Below, in pieces: positions 37,791 through 48,599 of a stretch of 64,000 nt of DNA (positions within the stretch are counted from its first letter, which is position 1; every line of letters begins with the position of its first letter). The DNA is taken from contig CM027377.1 of NCBI GenBank assembly GCA_015680905.1, forward strand, positions 29,660,501 through 29,724,500, given 5' to 3'. Source of the DNA: Coptis chinensis (lineage: Eukaryota > Streptophyta > Magnoliopsida > Ranunculales > Ranunculaceae). A model generated the notes under the pieces. The model did not search any database. It was not told the DNA's origin and saw only the letters and a list, made by a program, of their open reading frames with translations. Position numbers and translations under genes: made by a program.

Positions 37791-38959
37791 TGATTCTTAT
37801 GAATATCATTAATTAGTATATCTCGCTGTCACGTAATATTGCTTCAATCTAGTTATTAGATAATTATACTGGGCTACACAATGAATAAATTATGATTGAG
37901 CATTTAGTAATAGTTTCTTGCTGTTTAGCAAAAAAGTGTTAATCTTTTCAAGTTTACATCCATTATCAGCTATATTTTGTGTGTTTATGTAAATCAATTG
38001 GGAAATAAGTAATTATTGACAGAGTAGAGGTGTAAATTGAAGGTGGCCGAAAACTGTAGGATTTGAGGAGAAAGGTTATTCGGGGGTTGCATTATCCCAT
38101 AACTCTTTCGTTGTATATAGAACTTGTTGTTGATTGGACATGATGTTATTTTTCAGTTTTTTAATGTAAATGGTGTAAATTTATAAAATTTTGTAATGGC
38201 AGAAAGTAAAAGCAACGAATAGCAGCTGTACAGAATAAATGTTATAAATGCATCTCTGTTGTATTGATCTTATGGGATAACTTGTTGTAAAAGAGACAAT
38301 AACTGATTTTCATATTTCACTTTTCAAGTGAATTGAAGTTTTTATTTCCTCTTTCTATGCATGTTTCATTGTCTTTTTCTAGGATAAAATAGAAGATGAT
38401 GTAAGGAAACCAACGTGAATATTTTGTGCCATGGCACTTTATCACCATGCTGAAATCACTGGCCTCATTGTGTTGATGAACTTGGCTTGAGGTTTTATAA
38501 GGAATGGTGAATTTATAAGGAAGGGCGGGAATAATTTGATGCATTCTAGGCAAGTGTTACCTCCTTGTGCACTTTACGTCTATCTTTATGTTTGCCTATG
38601 GAGCAAAGAAATGCATATATTACTTTCGGTGTCATTTGCCAACAGGGCATAATTTTGAATTATTAGGATTAACAACTATCTTAACTTTGATGTATAAATT
38701 TGCACTTATTAGGAGTTTTGATACATCAGTAGATTTAAATTGTAGGTTAAAATGTTAAATAAGTGGCTCGGTGTAAATTTACTGCTTTGAAAATAAGACA
38801 TATTGTAAACATTTGTCTATGAGCTTCAAATGGGCTTTGAAATAGGTTATGCTATTTTGGTTTGGTCTTTGGTTATTTTCAATTTTGTTTTTTCGGTTTA
38901 TTTTGTTTCTTTTATTTGTCATTGAAAGACGACGTTAACTGAGATTTAATTGTTTAAAC
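37791..38959. other. Helitron interior, nothing recognised
   Basis: About 1.17 kb of AT-rich sequence inside the Helitron. The open frames are short and have chance-like composition. I see no domain or repeat. Confidence 0.4.
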
Positions 38960-39646
38960 TAGTGGTGTCAAATGGGCCGGGCCGGGCTGGCCCGGCCCTC
39001 AAACAATGAAGCCCTCATGCTTTGAGGGCCGGGCCAGCCCTACCCTCATTTACTTTGAGGGCCGGGTCGGGTCGGGCCAATGCTTAAATCTCGAAGCCTT
39101 TACCCGCCCCTCAACCCTCTCGAGAGGGCTTGAAGGGCCGGGCTTGAGGGCCAAACGTGAGGGCCGGATACTATGTTATACATTTGATTTACAAAATAAA
39201 TTTAGAAACATTAGTTAAAAATGATAAAATCGAATGCACTTCACAATTAAACCTTCAAACTACTAAAAAAACTTGTTAAAGTTGTATTAGTCAATTAAGA
39301 TCAATTAAATTCATTTCATAAAATATTATAATTAAATTATAAGGTTGACAAACTTAATAGATAAACGTTTTTTTAAGTGATTTTTAGCATATTAATATTA
39401 AAATAAACTATATTGTAAAAAAAATTATTAAAATATATGTAATAAATGTTGAGGGCCTAATGAGGGCCGGGCTTAAGGGAGGGCTTAAGTTTCAAAGTCT
39501 AGGCCCTTACCCTCCCCTCAAAGGCTTGAGGGGCGGGTCGGCCCACCCCCACCTAATGTGTGAGGGCCTCATTTTGAGGGTTTTGGGCCCATGGGCCGGG
39601 TCGGGGCGGGCGGGCTAAGGGTTTGAGGGCCATTTTGACACCCCTA
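38960..39646. mobile_element. hAT-type non-autonomous element, GC-rich ends (687 bp)
   Basis: The left end TAGTGGTGTCAAATGGGCC and the right end (opposite strand) TAGGGGTGTCAAAATGGCC form inverted repeats. They are flanked by the identical 8-bp duplication GTTTAAAC (38952-38959 and 39647-39654). Both ends are full of GGGCCGGGC / GAGGGCC motifs in opposite orientation around an AT-rich core. The ends could form a very stable stem. It has no transposase. It inserted into the Helitron interior. Confidence 0.9.
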
Positions 39647-39840
39647 GTTTAAACACACAAAAAAAAAAAGAATTTATGATGCTTGAAGTTTGTTTTAGGT
39701 TAAAGTGTAGAAGTTCTTTAAATCATCATTCCTTACACCTCCGACCACAAAACCATTTCCCTAAACTCCTAGTTGTCGTTCTCTCTGCTCTCTTGGTTTC
39801 ATATTAGTTGTAGTCTTACTTATCTACTACCGTAGACGTC

Positions 39841-40139
39841 ATGGATGGGTAAGTTTCTTTAGTTAAATATTGTTTTAGTCCAATTGCTTGAGATACTTAA
39901 GAGACAAAATGGGTTGAGTTGTATATGTGCATGTGTTGGGGCCTTGGGTGTTATCTTTATCCTAATTTATGTTTTGGCTGAATTGAATATTTTATGTTTG
40001 ATTTGACAGGTTTAGTAGTGGATCTGCGTCAGGAGTAATATTTCAGATTATGGATTTGGAAGACAACTGTGTGGCGTTGCAAACACAGAAAAGTATAGCA
40101 AAGTCCAATAATGAAGCACATATTGTTAAGAAATACTAA
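39841..40139 (+). other. Small two-exon gene-like fragment, 46 codons
   Basis: ATGGATGG at 39841-39848 is followed by a donor (gtaag). Near 40010 an acceptor (gacag) leads into a frame reading FSSGSASGVIFQIMDLEDNC and ALQTQKSIAKSNNEAHIVKK, then Y and a TAA stop. The splice context is good but the product is very short and unrecognised. It may be a captured or element-encoded fragment. Confidence 0.25.
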
Positions 40140-40839
40140 CTGCTGTTTTGTTAGTTTTAAAAATTTGGTGTTAGTTTTTATGTTTTTGGAGGGCACTTTT
40201 TTATGTTTTGAAATATAATATGTTTTGATACTTTGCAAGTTTGAAAAAAGCTTATACTATGGCATATGCTTATATTATTGGATATAGCTTGGCTACTGGT
40301 AGAGTATATGAGAAATGGTTTACTCACGATCTTTGAAAACGAAAGAGATAAAAGAGCATTATTCTTGATCTTTAGGCATTCTTTTAGGCCCATATATATT
40401 TCTAAATATGTTTTTTTAGTTATTGGGAGATGATGTTGAATCCTCAAGTATCTTATTTGTTTGACCCAATTAACTACTCGTTATAAGATTTAATTTTTCA
40501 TTGCTTCCTCCACTAAATTTGAATTAATGTCCGTCTATTTTTAGGTTCATTCGTTTCAGGCATGAACTTCAGTGAAATCAGAAGACTTATTTTGTAATGT
40601 TGCAGTTCTAATAGCACATTAACTACAAATATATTTCAAAACAACATTATTTTGCTACAAATGAAGTAAATAAATGAAATTAATGCATATCTAAAGTTTA
40701 AAATAAGCGTTTAACAGAAAAAAAAATACTATGTGACCAACATAATAAAATTTTGGTATTCAAGTACTAATCCTCATGGTTTTCTTTTCTTTATTATGGA
40801 ACTCTCCATGCCCTTCATTCCTTTAATTTTTTCTTCGAG

Positions 40840-41250
40840 ATAATATATTTTATCTTTGTTGTGTTTATCATCAACCAAACAATCTAGCATAATATTTTTG
40901 AGGATGTCGAGTTGATTCTGTTTCTCTTCAACTTCTATTCTTTTCTTCATAAGTTATTTGAAATTAAAGTCTTCAATTTCCATATCACGTTCATCCTTTA
41001 TAAAGCCGATTGTGTAAAAAACTGCTGAATCCTCTGCTTTTGCAACATAATATGTGGTGCTTCCATCAATTTCTTTAACAATGATGTCTTCATTGTTAAA
41101 GAAAAAGAATGTTCGGCACCTTTAATGTTACAGTGCTTTTGAATCGTCCGCTCTCTAATTTTGTGTTGTAGACTGGATCTTGTTGAATGTTAAGTTCTGC
41201 TTCTAGAATTTCCTTTAACATTTTTTTTTACCTAAGCTGTAATTTTCATA
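40840..41250 (-). pseudogene. Unrecognised coding-like fragment, possibly dsRNA-binding
   Basis: The minus strand reads KEILEAELNIQQDPVYNTKL and ESGRFKSTVTLKVPNI. After a one-base shift it continues NNEDIIVKEIDGSTTYYVAK, DSAVFYTIGFIKDERDMEIE and, past a stop, a Lys/Glu-rich segment with KKRIEVEEKQNQLDILKNIM. The first part weakly recalls a dsRNA-binding fold (PVYNT...FKSTVTL). The second part looks coiled-coil. Stops and shifts show it is dead. The assignment is uncertain. Confidence 0.3.
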
Positions 41251-42035
41251 CGCCATTATCTGCAATAGACATAATAAAATGAAGTCAATAAATAATTGTA
41301 AATAATGGAGAAGAGGAAGAAAATAGGCTACCTGGTTTTTCGATATGTGTAGTTCAATTGTTTTTTTTAGGTTAATAGATTATGTTTTACTAAGTGATTG
41401 GAAGTTCACTTTTTGTAGGATTATAGTTTTGTATATATCTTAAATTTTGATATTTTGGAACAGCGAGTTTCTTTTTTTTTTGCAGTCTCCACTCTATTAG
41501 GACCCAGGATTATGACACATGTTGGGTAATTTGAAATGTGGATTTTGAGTTTTATGGTGTGTGCACGTGAAAAACGTGTGAGGGGTAGTTGTGGCATTTT
41601 GAAAGGGCATAACACCAGACACACCACAATAGATGGTCAAACTTGGTAAATGATGGTTAACTAACAATAGGGTTACCTAAAGCTAAGAAATGTAAAAATG
41701 TGGGTCCAACGCAAATACCTATATTATTGGAACGGCCTAAAGCTAAATCACCTTATTTTAAATTAGATTTTTTTTTTTTAAAATTAGGTAGAAGCTTTTG
41801 GGTTTTAGAAACCTCTAAGTTTACTATTACTGTTGGGCCTAGGCCCAACAAATTTGGTAATATATGTTTTAAGCGGGTATTGTATTTCAAATTCTATTCA
41901 AATTTGACTTGCTACCTCTTTTTCACACTAAATTGCTCCAATCTTCATGGTAAGATGTGTATCTGATTATGTGGATGTGTTCTCAAGAATTGGATTGTTA
42001 GCTTTTCTCTTAATTTTCTCATTCACATTTTTTAG

Positions 42036-42110
42036 GCGATGGGAAGTCTGTTATGGAATGGGCAACCAGGTCTAAGGTTGTTCCTGGTGCAGCTCAATGC
42101 TCAAGTGAAA
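42036..42110 (+). pseudogene. Receptor-like kinase fragment
   Basis: After an acceptor (ttttag) the frame reads DGKSVMEWATRSKVVPGAAQ. This resembles the helix before the catalytic loop of plant receptor-like kinases of the PERK type, where the consensus is roughly 'mEWptRlkIalGaAkGLaYLHEdC'. The frame then diverges. A piece reading IAYLHEDL appears at about 42571-42594, the expected next motif. The two are separated by 0.45 kb carrying a different fragment. No active-site Asp or ATP loop is present. Confidence 0.4.
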
Positions 42111-42299
42111 TTCTGATTCAGATCAACTTGCTTGGGGTTTAGGTTATCGTGTCAAGAATCTAGTGGTCCTACGCTTCACTGCACTACACTGCCACTCGAT
42201 TACTTGAAATCGATAAAAATTTGAAACCAAAGAAATCCTATCCATGAAAATTCATTCTCTATTTTTTGAAACGTCATGACTCTTTAAGTTTCAGCATTC

Positions 42300-42565
42300 A
42301 TGGCGTTTCAAGCTCAAGCTAATGTATCGTTTCCTTCTCCATTCCTTCGACATTCTAGATTCTCAGCTTCTCCATTGAAATTCAAGTTTGAGAGGAAAAA
42401 AGCTCACACTTGAATTCTAAAGCGAAAAAAGAAGACAAAGAGGTATTGGTTTTCACTCATTTTCATTATTACTGCTGTTGAAACTGAAATTGCTATTGAT
42501 TTTGTGCGAGGATTATTTGATTGATGCACCTGTTTCTATTGGTGATGGCTTTTCTTTCGGTGGAT
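42300..42565 (+). pseudogene. Chloroplast alpha/beta-hydrolase-like fragment
   Basis: ATG at 42300 opens MAFQAQANVSFPSPFLRHSR FSASPLKFKFERKK, which is Ser/Phe/Arg-rich and free of acidic residues early on, as in a plastid transit peptide. A frameshift follows, then a Lys/Glu-rich end before a donor at 42442. At 42511 a second segment reads DYLIDAPVSIGDGFSFGG. It recalls the N-terminal part of plastid alpha/beta hydrolases. The rest of the gene is absent. It lies between the two kinase-like pieces, so fragments are interleaved. Confidence 0.35.
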
Positions 42566-42890
42566 GTATTGCTTATCTTCATGAGGACTTGTAAGCATCG
42601 TTTTCTGATTTATAGGTTTTAATTAGTTAACCCGAAACTTGTGGTGGTTTATACTTTATAATCCATAGGTGGAAGACTTTCAATCTCAAACGATTGGACC
42701 TTCACGACTGATCCTTGGACATGGTTATTTGAACACATTTTTGTTCAGGTTCATTATATCCATACACATTGTCTTGACACAAATTAAAAAGATGGAGCAT
42801 AAGAGTTATCACGCTCATATGACCCAATCACGAATGTCGCGATACTTCTTCCATTTCCGTGATCGTGTGTTTGTTAAAAATGGTTTAAAG

Positions 42891-43012
42891 AGTGTGTTTG
42901 CACGAATGCGACTGAGACACACGGGGACACTCGAGAGATCGACATTTTCAGTTAAAATATGGAGTGTCCGACTCGGGTACGACTTCCATTTTGCAGTACC
43001 AGCGCAACACAG
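42891..43012. mobile_element. Diverged relative of the PANK2-intron hAT MITE
   Basis: The right end, read on the opposite strand, is CTGTGTTGCGCTGGTAC, close to CTGTGTTGCATGGGTAC of the two PANK2 copies. The left end GTGTGTTTGCACGAATG is weaker. GAGTGTCCG and GGGTACGAC occur inside, as in the other copies. Flanks gtttaaag / gtttaaga could be a decayed 8-bp duplication. Confidence 0.4.
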
Positions 43013-43368
43013 TTTAAGAGTATGGCAAGGTAAGCTCTTCCTCACAATATTTAAAGGTCATATAGGATTCTTTGTAGCCAAAAGGATTTCTTTATGATAT
43101 GCTCCTTTCTCAGGGAAAATTCATTCCGACTTAACATTGTCCCTATATCGCCAGTAAGTGCTTTTTCTTTTTTCTCTTCACATATGTCAAATTGGTTTTT
43201 CATTTATAGCTGTGGAAATTAAGATTACAGGACTTCATATTCAATTGTGACTATCAGTAGCATTTGTTTTTGTGACGAACTGGGATTCTGACTGTATGTC
43301 CTCCATCTTTAGCAGGTAATATGTTTATTACTTTTATTCTAACCCTTTTTCCTTGAGCTCGGTCGACA

Positions 43369-43789
43369 TCATGATGTTACTTTCGAGAGTACTGAAAGCT
43401 GAAAGGACAATTCGAAATCTCTATGTGATTATCACGCTCCCGACCACAGAGCAAAATGATTCCTTTGTTCGTAATTATTTCAAGTGAGTTGCCAATCACC
43501 TGTGATCAAACTGGTTTTACATGACAAAATTCTGTTTTTGAGGAACTTGGATATGTTGGTTTCCTAAGGTATGGCATGGAGATTGGCGGGCCAATATTTG
43601 TTCGATCCAAGACTTAGAGATGGGATTTGAAAAGATTGTAAAGATAGCACATGCTCGTGGTGGTAACTATATAATTTGGAGGCTCTTAAATGAATCTTTA
43701 TTACTAATTATTCACCTAAAAAGTACCAAATGAAAACTTGTACCGCAGTTTGTAAGCGGCAAGATGCTCTCTCTAAATTGAAGGTTGAG
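43369..43789 (+). pseudogene. PARTING DANCERS-like (ERCC1-related) fragment with introns
   Basis: Three exons with usable GT-AG junctions: to 43483, 43569-43662 and 43749-43789. They read KAERTIRNLYVIITLPTTEQ NDSFVRNYFK, then YGMEIGGPIFVRSKT, and after a one-base frameshift LEMGFEKIVKIAHARG joined to VCKRQDALSKLKVE. I associate this with the plant PTD protein, an ERCC1/Rad10-related factor in meiotic crossover formation, from memory of conserved motifs. The frameshift and missing 5' and 3' parts make it a pseudogene. Retained introns show it was copied as DNA rather than from mRNA. It abuts the truncated helicase end. Confidence 0.45.
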
Positions 43790-43860
43790 GTCAGTGGGTT
43801 AACCAAATTTTTCGTTTTTCTTACTGTATAAGGAGTATCTGAAAAATGTGATATGTTGTT

Positions 43861-46800
43861 TCAAAGAGGGAGCAATCGATTGGAAGGATGGATGCATTTC
43901 TCAGAGTGGTCACTTCCATACCTGGGATTGACAACCATGACAGTTTTTTGTTCGACATTCAATCCACCATGAAGCTGTAAGTACTGTGAGGAAAGTAAAT
44001 TGCAATTATAATTTAGTTCCTCTTGTATCATTCTGTTCTCAGCTTCATCTGCTTCTGGGATATCAAACTTATAATCTTTTAGACTCCACCCATTCTTGTT
44101 CATTAGAATTTCAACTTCAAGAAGTGTTTTCCTTTCAAGTTCCGATTTAGATAAATTTGGATTAGCCCTTAAGATATCATCAGATAGTAACTCCCAATGG
44201 CAGTTCCACATATCAATAGCATTGGATAACTCACAAAACACTAAGAGTGTTACAAATAACTGGCGTAATGACAGACTGGAAGACCATTCAGCTGCTTCTT
44301 TAATGGCAAGATGCCATTCATTGTCATCTTGTAAAAGACCAAAGCGCCGCGGCAAAGGTGACTTATAATCATCATAGAGAGTACCATTAACAGTTCTGAT
44401 TTCTTCAAAATTTCTAGCTCCTTTACAATGTTTAGAAGCATCGCATATAGTATCTTTCCCCTTGTGTTGGTGAGCATAGAATATTCTTCCAATCTTCAAT
44501 CCTTGGCTTCTTCTTTTCCATTCCTGAAAAATTAACAAATATGTATGTTATGAATAAATATAAATTTTATATGTAATTTCAAATATAAATTTTTCTTTGG
44601 AAATTGTAATGTATTGAAACCTTGGCATTTCTGTCCCACACAAATTGTAAAGGGAAGTCAACATATGTAAGATGTCTTCCACTTTCGAGTCTTTTTCATT
44701 AATACATCCACTCGGTGAACATAGTTTTTGTCTTTTTCACTTGCAACAATTTCAGCTGGATCCCCATTTGCACGAAAAACAATATTCTGCTGATTTTCAA
44801 GATGGAAACTCATTCTTTCAACAGAAGGATCTCTGTACTGGATCTCATCAACTTGATGTACGACCCGCTTCTGCTTATCTTGGTCATAGACATTATTTTC
44901 TTCAACAATACCTGTAGCTCGATCTTGCCCTTTTGAAATGTACTTGAATAAGTACTTAATCATCCGTGAACGGTTACAATGTTCAACATTGATGTGACAC
45001 TGAAATTCTTTGGTAAGTTCAGGGTTGTAAGGAACAACCCAGCGATTGTCAATTTCAACCGGATTTTGGCGGCCCACCACTGCCCAGTTCTTTTATTATT
45101 ATCGCCTTGATAAAGCGCAAAACCTTTCTCATCAAATGTCGTTTCACTGCAAAAATCCTTTGGAAATTTCCTTGTACATTTCTTCTTCTTAGTGTCCATA
45201 CATGGAGAACCCTTTTCTTCTCACCACACGGACCGTGAATCATTGTTTAGACTACAATATCATACGATAGAGGTTCAGCGGCTTTGTCGGCAATTCAGGT
45301 GATATCATCTTGTCTATATCGAAGCACTTTTAGCTTTATCTTCCGGATGTAAAACAATAAAATGTGAGCATGTGGCGGTCCTCGTTTTTGAAATTCAATA
45401 ACATACAATACTGCACACAAAAAGAAAAATTTATTTATCTTCGAATGTAAAACAATAAAATGTGAGCATGTGGCGGAGTCCTCGTTTTTGAAATTCAATA
45501 ACATACAATACTATACACAACAAAGAAAAATTTATTTAGTAGCAGTCTTTAAATGATCTTATCAATAAGTAAGAAATATATCTTCCTATTAAGAAGTGAA
45601 ATAGATGGATCACTTTCGAGAAAATGAGACAAACCGTAAGCATCAATCTTAACAAATTGAATTTAAAAGGGTACTAAAGTACATTAACTAAGTAAATGAC
45701 ACTGGACACAACAAAAAATGGGTAGTTTTCTGTTAGATGGATGCTAGTTACGCTTTTGTGGCTGAGTTCTATGAGGGCAGTTTTCATTTCATTGGGGAGT
45801 TATTCTTGAGTATCTCACGAAGGTCTAAGCTGTCATCTTGTAGCATTTACCAACTATGCCCGAGTGGGTGCTTTCGGACTTCTTACTTCTAAAATTTGGT
45901 GCTTTCGGACTTCAAAATAATAACTTGATTAGTGTGTTTTTCAGGGTGAGGTAGCTTCCTTCTTTTTCCTCCCATCTCCTCTTCATTCGTTATCGGTTTC
46001 TAACAACTTTGACTATATATTATCTTAGCCACAATGCACTTGTTTTCCATAAAAACACATAGCTCAATTGGTGCTTTCGGACTTCAAAATAATAATGAGT
46101 TAGTATGTGTGTTCTCCCCTGTCTAAATATAGGATGTTAAAACACATAAATTTACATTTTACAGTTAATAGCAAACATGAATTCCACATTTATGAATAAA
46201 TTATTAACTATTGTTTCACATTTTGTAGGTTTTTCCTCTCGTCAATTTATAGTCTTCTTGGACATTATCTATTCTATTAAAAAAAAAAAAAGGTATGTGA
46301 TTATAACCTGCAATGACTCTGCGAAATGATTTCCATAATGCAATCTTTTCATAATGCACTCCAACTTCATTTTTGAATACTTTCGACACACAACGTCGGG
46401 AACATCATTAGGCAATAGTCGAGGTCTTTTTGTAGATAACTAAGAATTTCATTCCAATTTGGATTGCAAGTCACAGTAATAAAAGATCGGTGGTCCCCCT
46501 TATATACATATGGCAATAGCATCTTGGTAGGTCTGTATCATGTATCTAGGGCCTCCTGTAAATGTTGATGGAAGGATCAAACGTTTACCAATTGATCTTC
46601 TTTGTAGTATCACTGTGTTTATTTTAAAACGGGTTATTGATAGATTAAAACAAATTATAAGCTAATGGAAATAAAATTAAATAATTAAATAATATTACTT
46701 ATATACCTGCGACCCTTTGCATCCATCACATTCTTTGTATAAATCAGCCCTAATTTCTTCTTGGTGTGTCCGATACCAACACATTCTTTGATCTTCTATA

Positions 46801-48581
46801 CATGTATAACCATCAACAATGACTGTTTGACGTAAACATCCGCCTATCCAGAGTAGGCGACTTTCTAGTGTCCTTCTTTGCGGTCTAAAAGCCCAATATT
46901 GTCTCATACTAACCGTTATCTCTTTTATGATCATCTATATTAAAAACTCTTTCATTTTCCTCACTATTAGGAAATCTTCTATAAGGAATCCCAGGTCTAT
47001 AGCCATCTTCACCACGGGAAACATTAAAGGATATTGCAAAGCCATGAATTTAGGATGCAATTCATTTATTCTCTCAAACCTCCTCTAGTTTCAACAATTA
47101 TGTCCCTAAAATCATTAATATTAAACCCATCCCCTTCAATTAAAGCTTTAACTTCATTGCCGGTTGGCGGTTGTATTGTCTTCCATCACTCTGCCGAGAA
47201 TTAATAAGTCTTAGGCGGACATCAATCATTTCATCTTCTTTAAATCTGTCTCTAGCCATCCTAAAAGATCAGACAACTTTATTGTGTTGATCAAACATTT
47301 TGATCAATCCATCAACAATTGCGAGGATCGGGGAAGTTCATTATATTCATTGAATATTTGCATCCTATTCTTCAATTCATTTTGAGTATCGTATACATAT
47401 AAGCTGGGCAAATTGAGGAGGCTTATTTTGAATGGAAGAAGAGACCCAATTTTATGATGATTTTGCCCACTTATTCTGAAAACGAAAGGACCTCCTCCAT
47501 CATTGATAGTCTTATCTATCTTCCCTCCTACTTGAGAGTAAATTGAAACATGGAGTTGTATGTCCGTATATATCTTTTAAATTTAGTAGATCTTATTCCT
47601 CCTTGCAAGTCTAAGAGTTTATTAAGAAACTCAGGGGCAGTCTCAAATAGTGGAAGTTGAACTTTTCCTTCTCCACAACATATAGAGAATGTTGGAACAG
47701 ATGAATTTCCTTTGTTATTTCTTTCTTCTTCCCAAAGAATTGCTCCACAGTACATACACTCTTCAGTTGGTGGTCCAAAGTCATGAACTCCTAAAATATA
47801 AAAAGTAGTTGTGAATTTGGCAAACATTTTGAATAAAATATCAAAATTGAAGATGAAAACACATACCATCATTGTTAGTATACTTGCTTAGATCACGATG
47901 AATTTTTTTTTTGCTTTTGCAAATGTTTATTCCTTTCACTGATATTTGTGATTTGAGATATTGAAGTCATTATACGGCGCATAGCATCTGTAAGATTCAA
48001 AGTACCTATTTGGCCTGTGTAATAAAAAATATGAAATTTCAAAAACTCTAATTAATCCTCAACGGAATATAAAATACAATTTTACCTTTATTTGAACGCA
48101 AGTTGTTTTCCTTGGATGCCAACAAACGATTACGTTTCTTTAAAGCCAACAAACGACTTCGATTAAGGCGAGCTATTTTAGCAGTCTGTTCCTTTGTAGA
48201 TTCAACATTGACTGTTTTAGAATTTTACCAAAAAAGGGTCAATTTTAGCCATTTCTTGTGGAAAGGAGATTAAAATTGTTGTGTCATTATAAAATCAGTA
48301 AGTTCATACCAGTACTATTGCTTAAATGATTGCTCTGTTGCTCATTTAATTCCTATCTGTGTATCAATTCCTCTGTAATAAAGGCATAAATAAAAATATA
48401 GATATCAGTTACTTACATCTATACAATATCTTAAAATCAAATGAGAGTATAAAACGGTAGTTTTTTATTTCTCAAGTTACATACCAGTGTGACTTTGATA
48501 TTCCATTAGCTGTGGATGTTTTCTTCTATACTCTTTTAACACTTTTTCTCTATGGTTGCTCTTTGTATTTGCAGACATCAT
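43861..48581 (-). pseudogene. Helitron Rep/helicase (RepHel), decayed and truncated
   Basis: The minus strand begins with MMSANTKSNHREKVLKEY (48581), followed by AKIARLNRSRLLALKKRNRL (about 48180). It continues with the Helitron_like_N block (PPTEECMYCGAILWEEE, 47790-47740; INELHPKFMALQYPLMFP, about 47080; REITVSMRQYWAF-like, 46934-46860). The Rep HUH motif reads EFQKRGPPHAHILLF (about 45395-45350). Further along are LTKEFQCHINVEHCNRSRMI KYLFKYISKGQDRA (45020-44910) and FGLLQDDNEWHLAIKEAAEW (44335-44276). The frame reaches LNVEQKT near 43940 and then becomes unrelated. The helicase is therefore lost just before the P-loop. Many stops and shifts intervene. An intact protein would nick and unwind DNA for rolling-circle transposition. 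Confidence 0.85.
45345..45540 (-). repeat. Tandem duplication (about 100 bp) of the Rep HUH segment
   Basis: 'aaaacaataaaatgtgagca' and the following 'tgtggcgg..tcctcgtttttgaaattcaataacatacaatact' occur twice in direct orientation, starting near 45350 and 45450. One copy reads QKRGPPHAHILLF. The other has two extra bases (gcggagtcc versus gcggtcc) and is out of frame. The catalytic segment is therefore duplicated and one copy is frameshifted. Confidence 0.85.
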
Positions 48582-48599
48582 AATTCTTCTATGACGATA

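Noticed and set aside
37550-37816. 88-aa plus-strand frame with two similar halves
   Set aside because: Explained by the 109-bp tandem repeat; hydrophobic composition comes from T-rich DNA.
39006-39218. 70-aa plus-strand frame in GC-rich sequence
   Set aside because: It lies within the terminal region of the 38960 hAT element and is produced by its GGGCC repeats.
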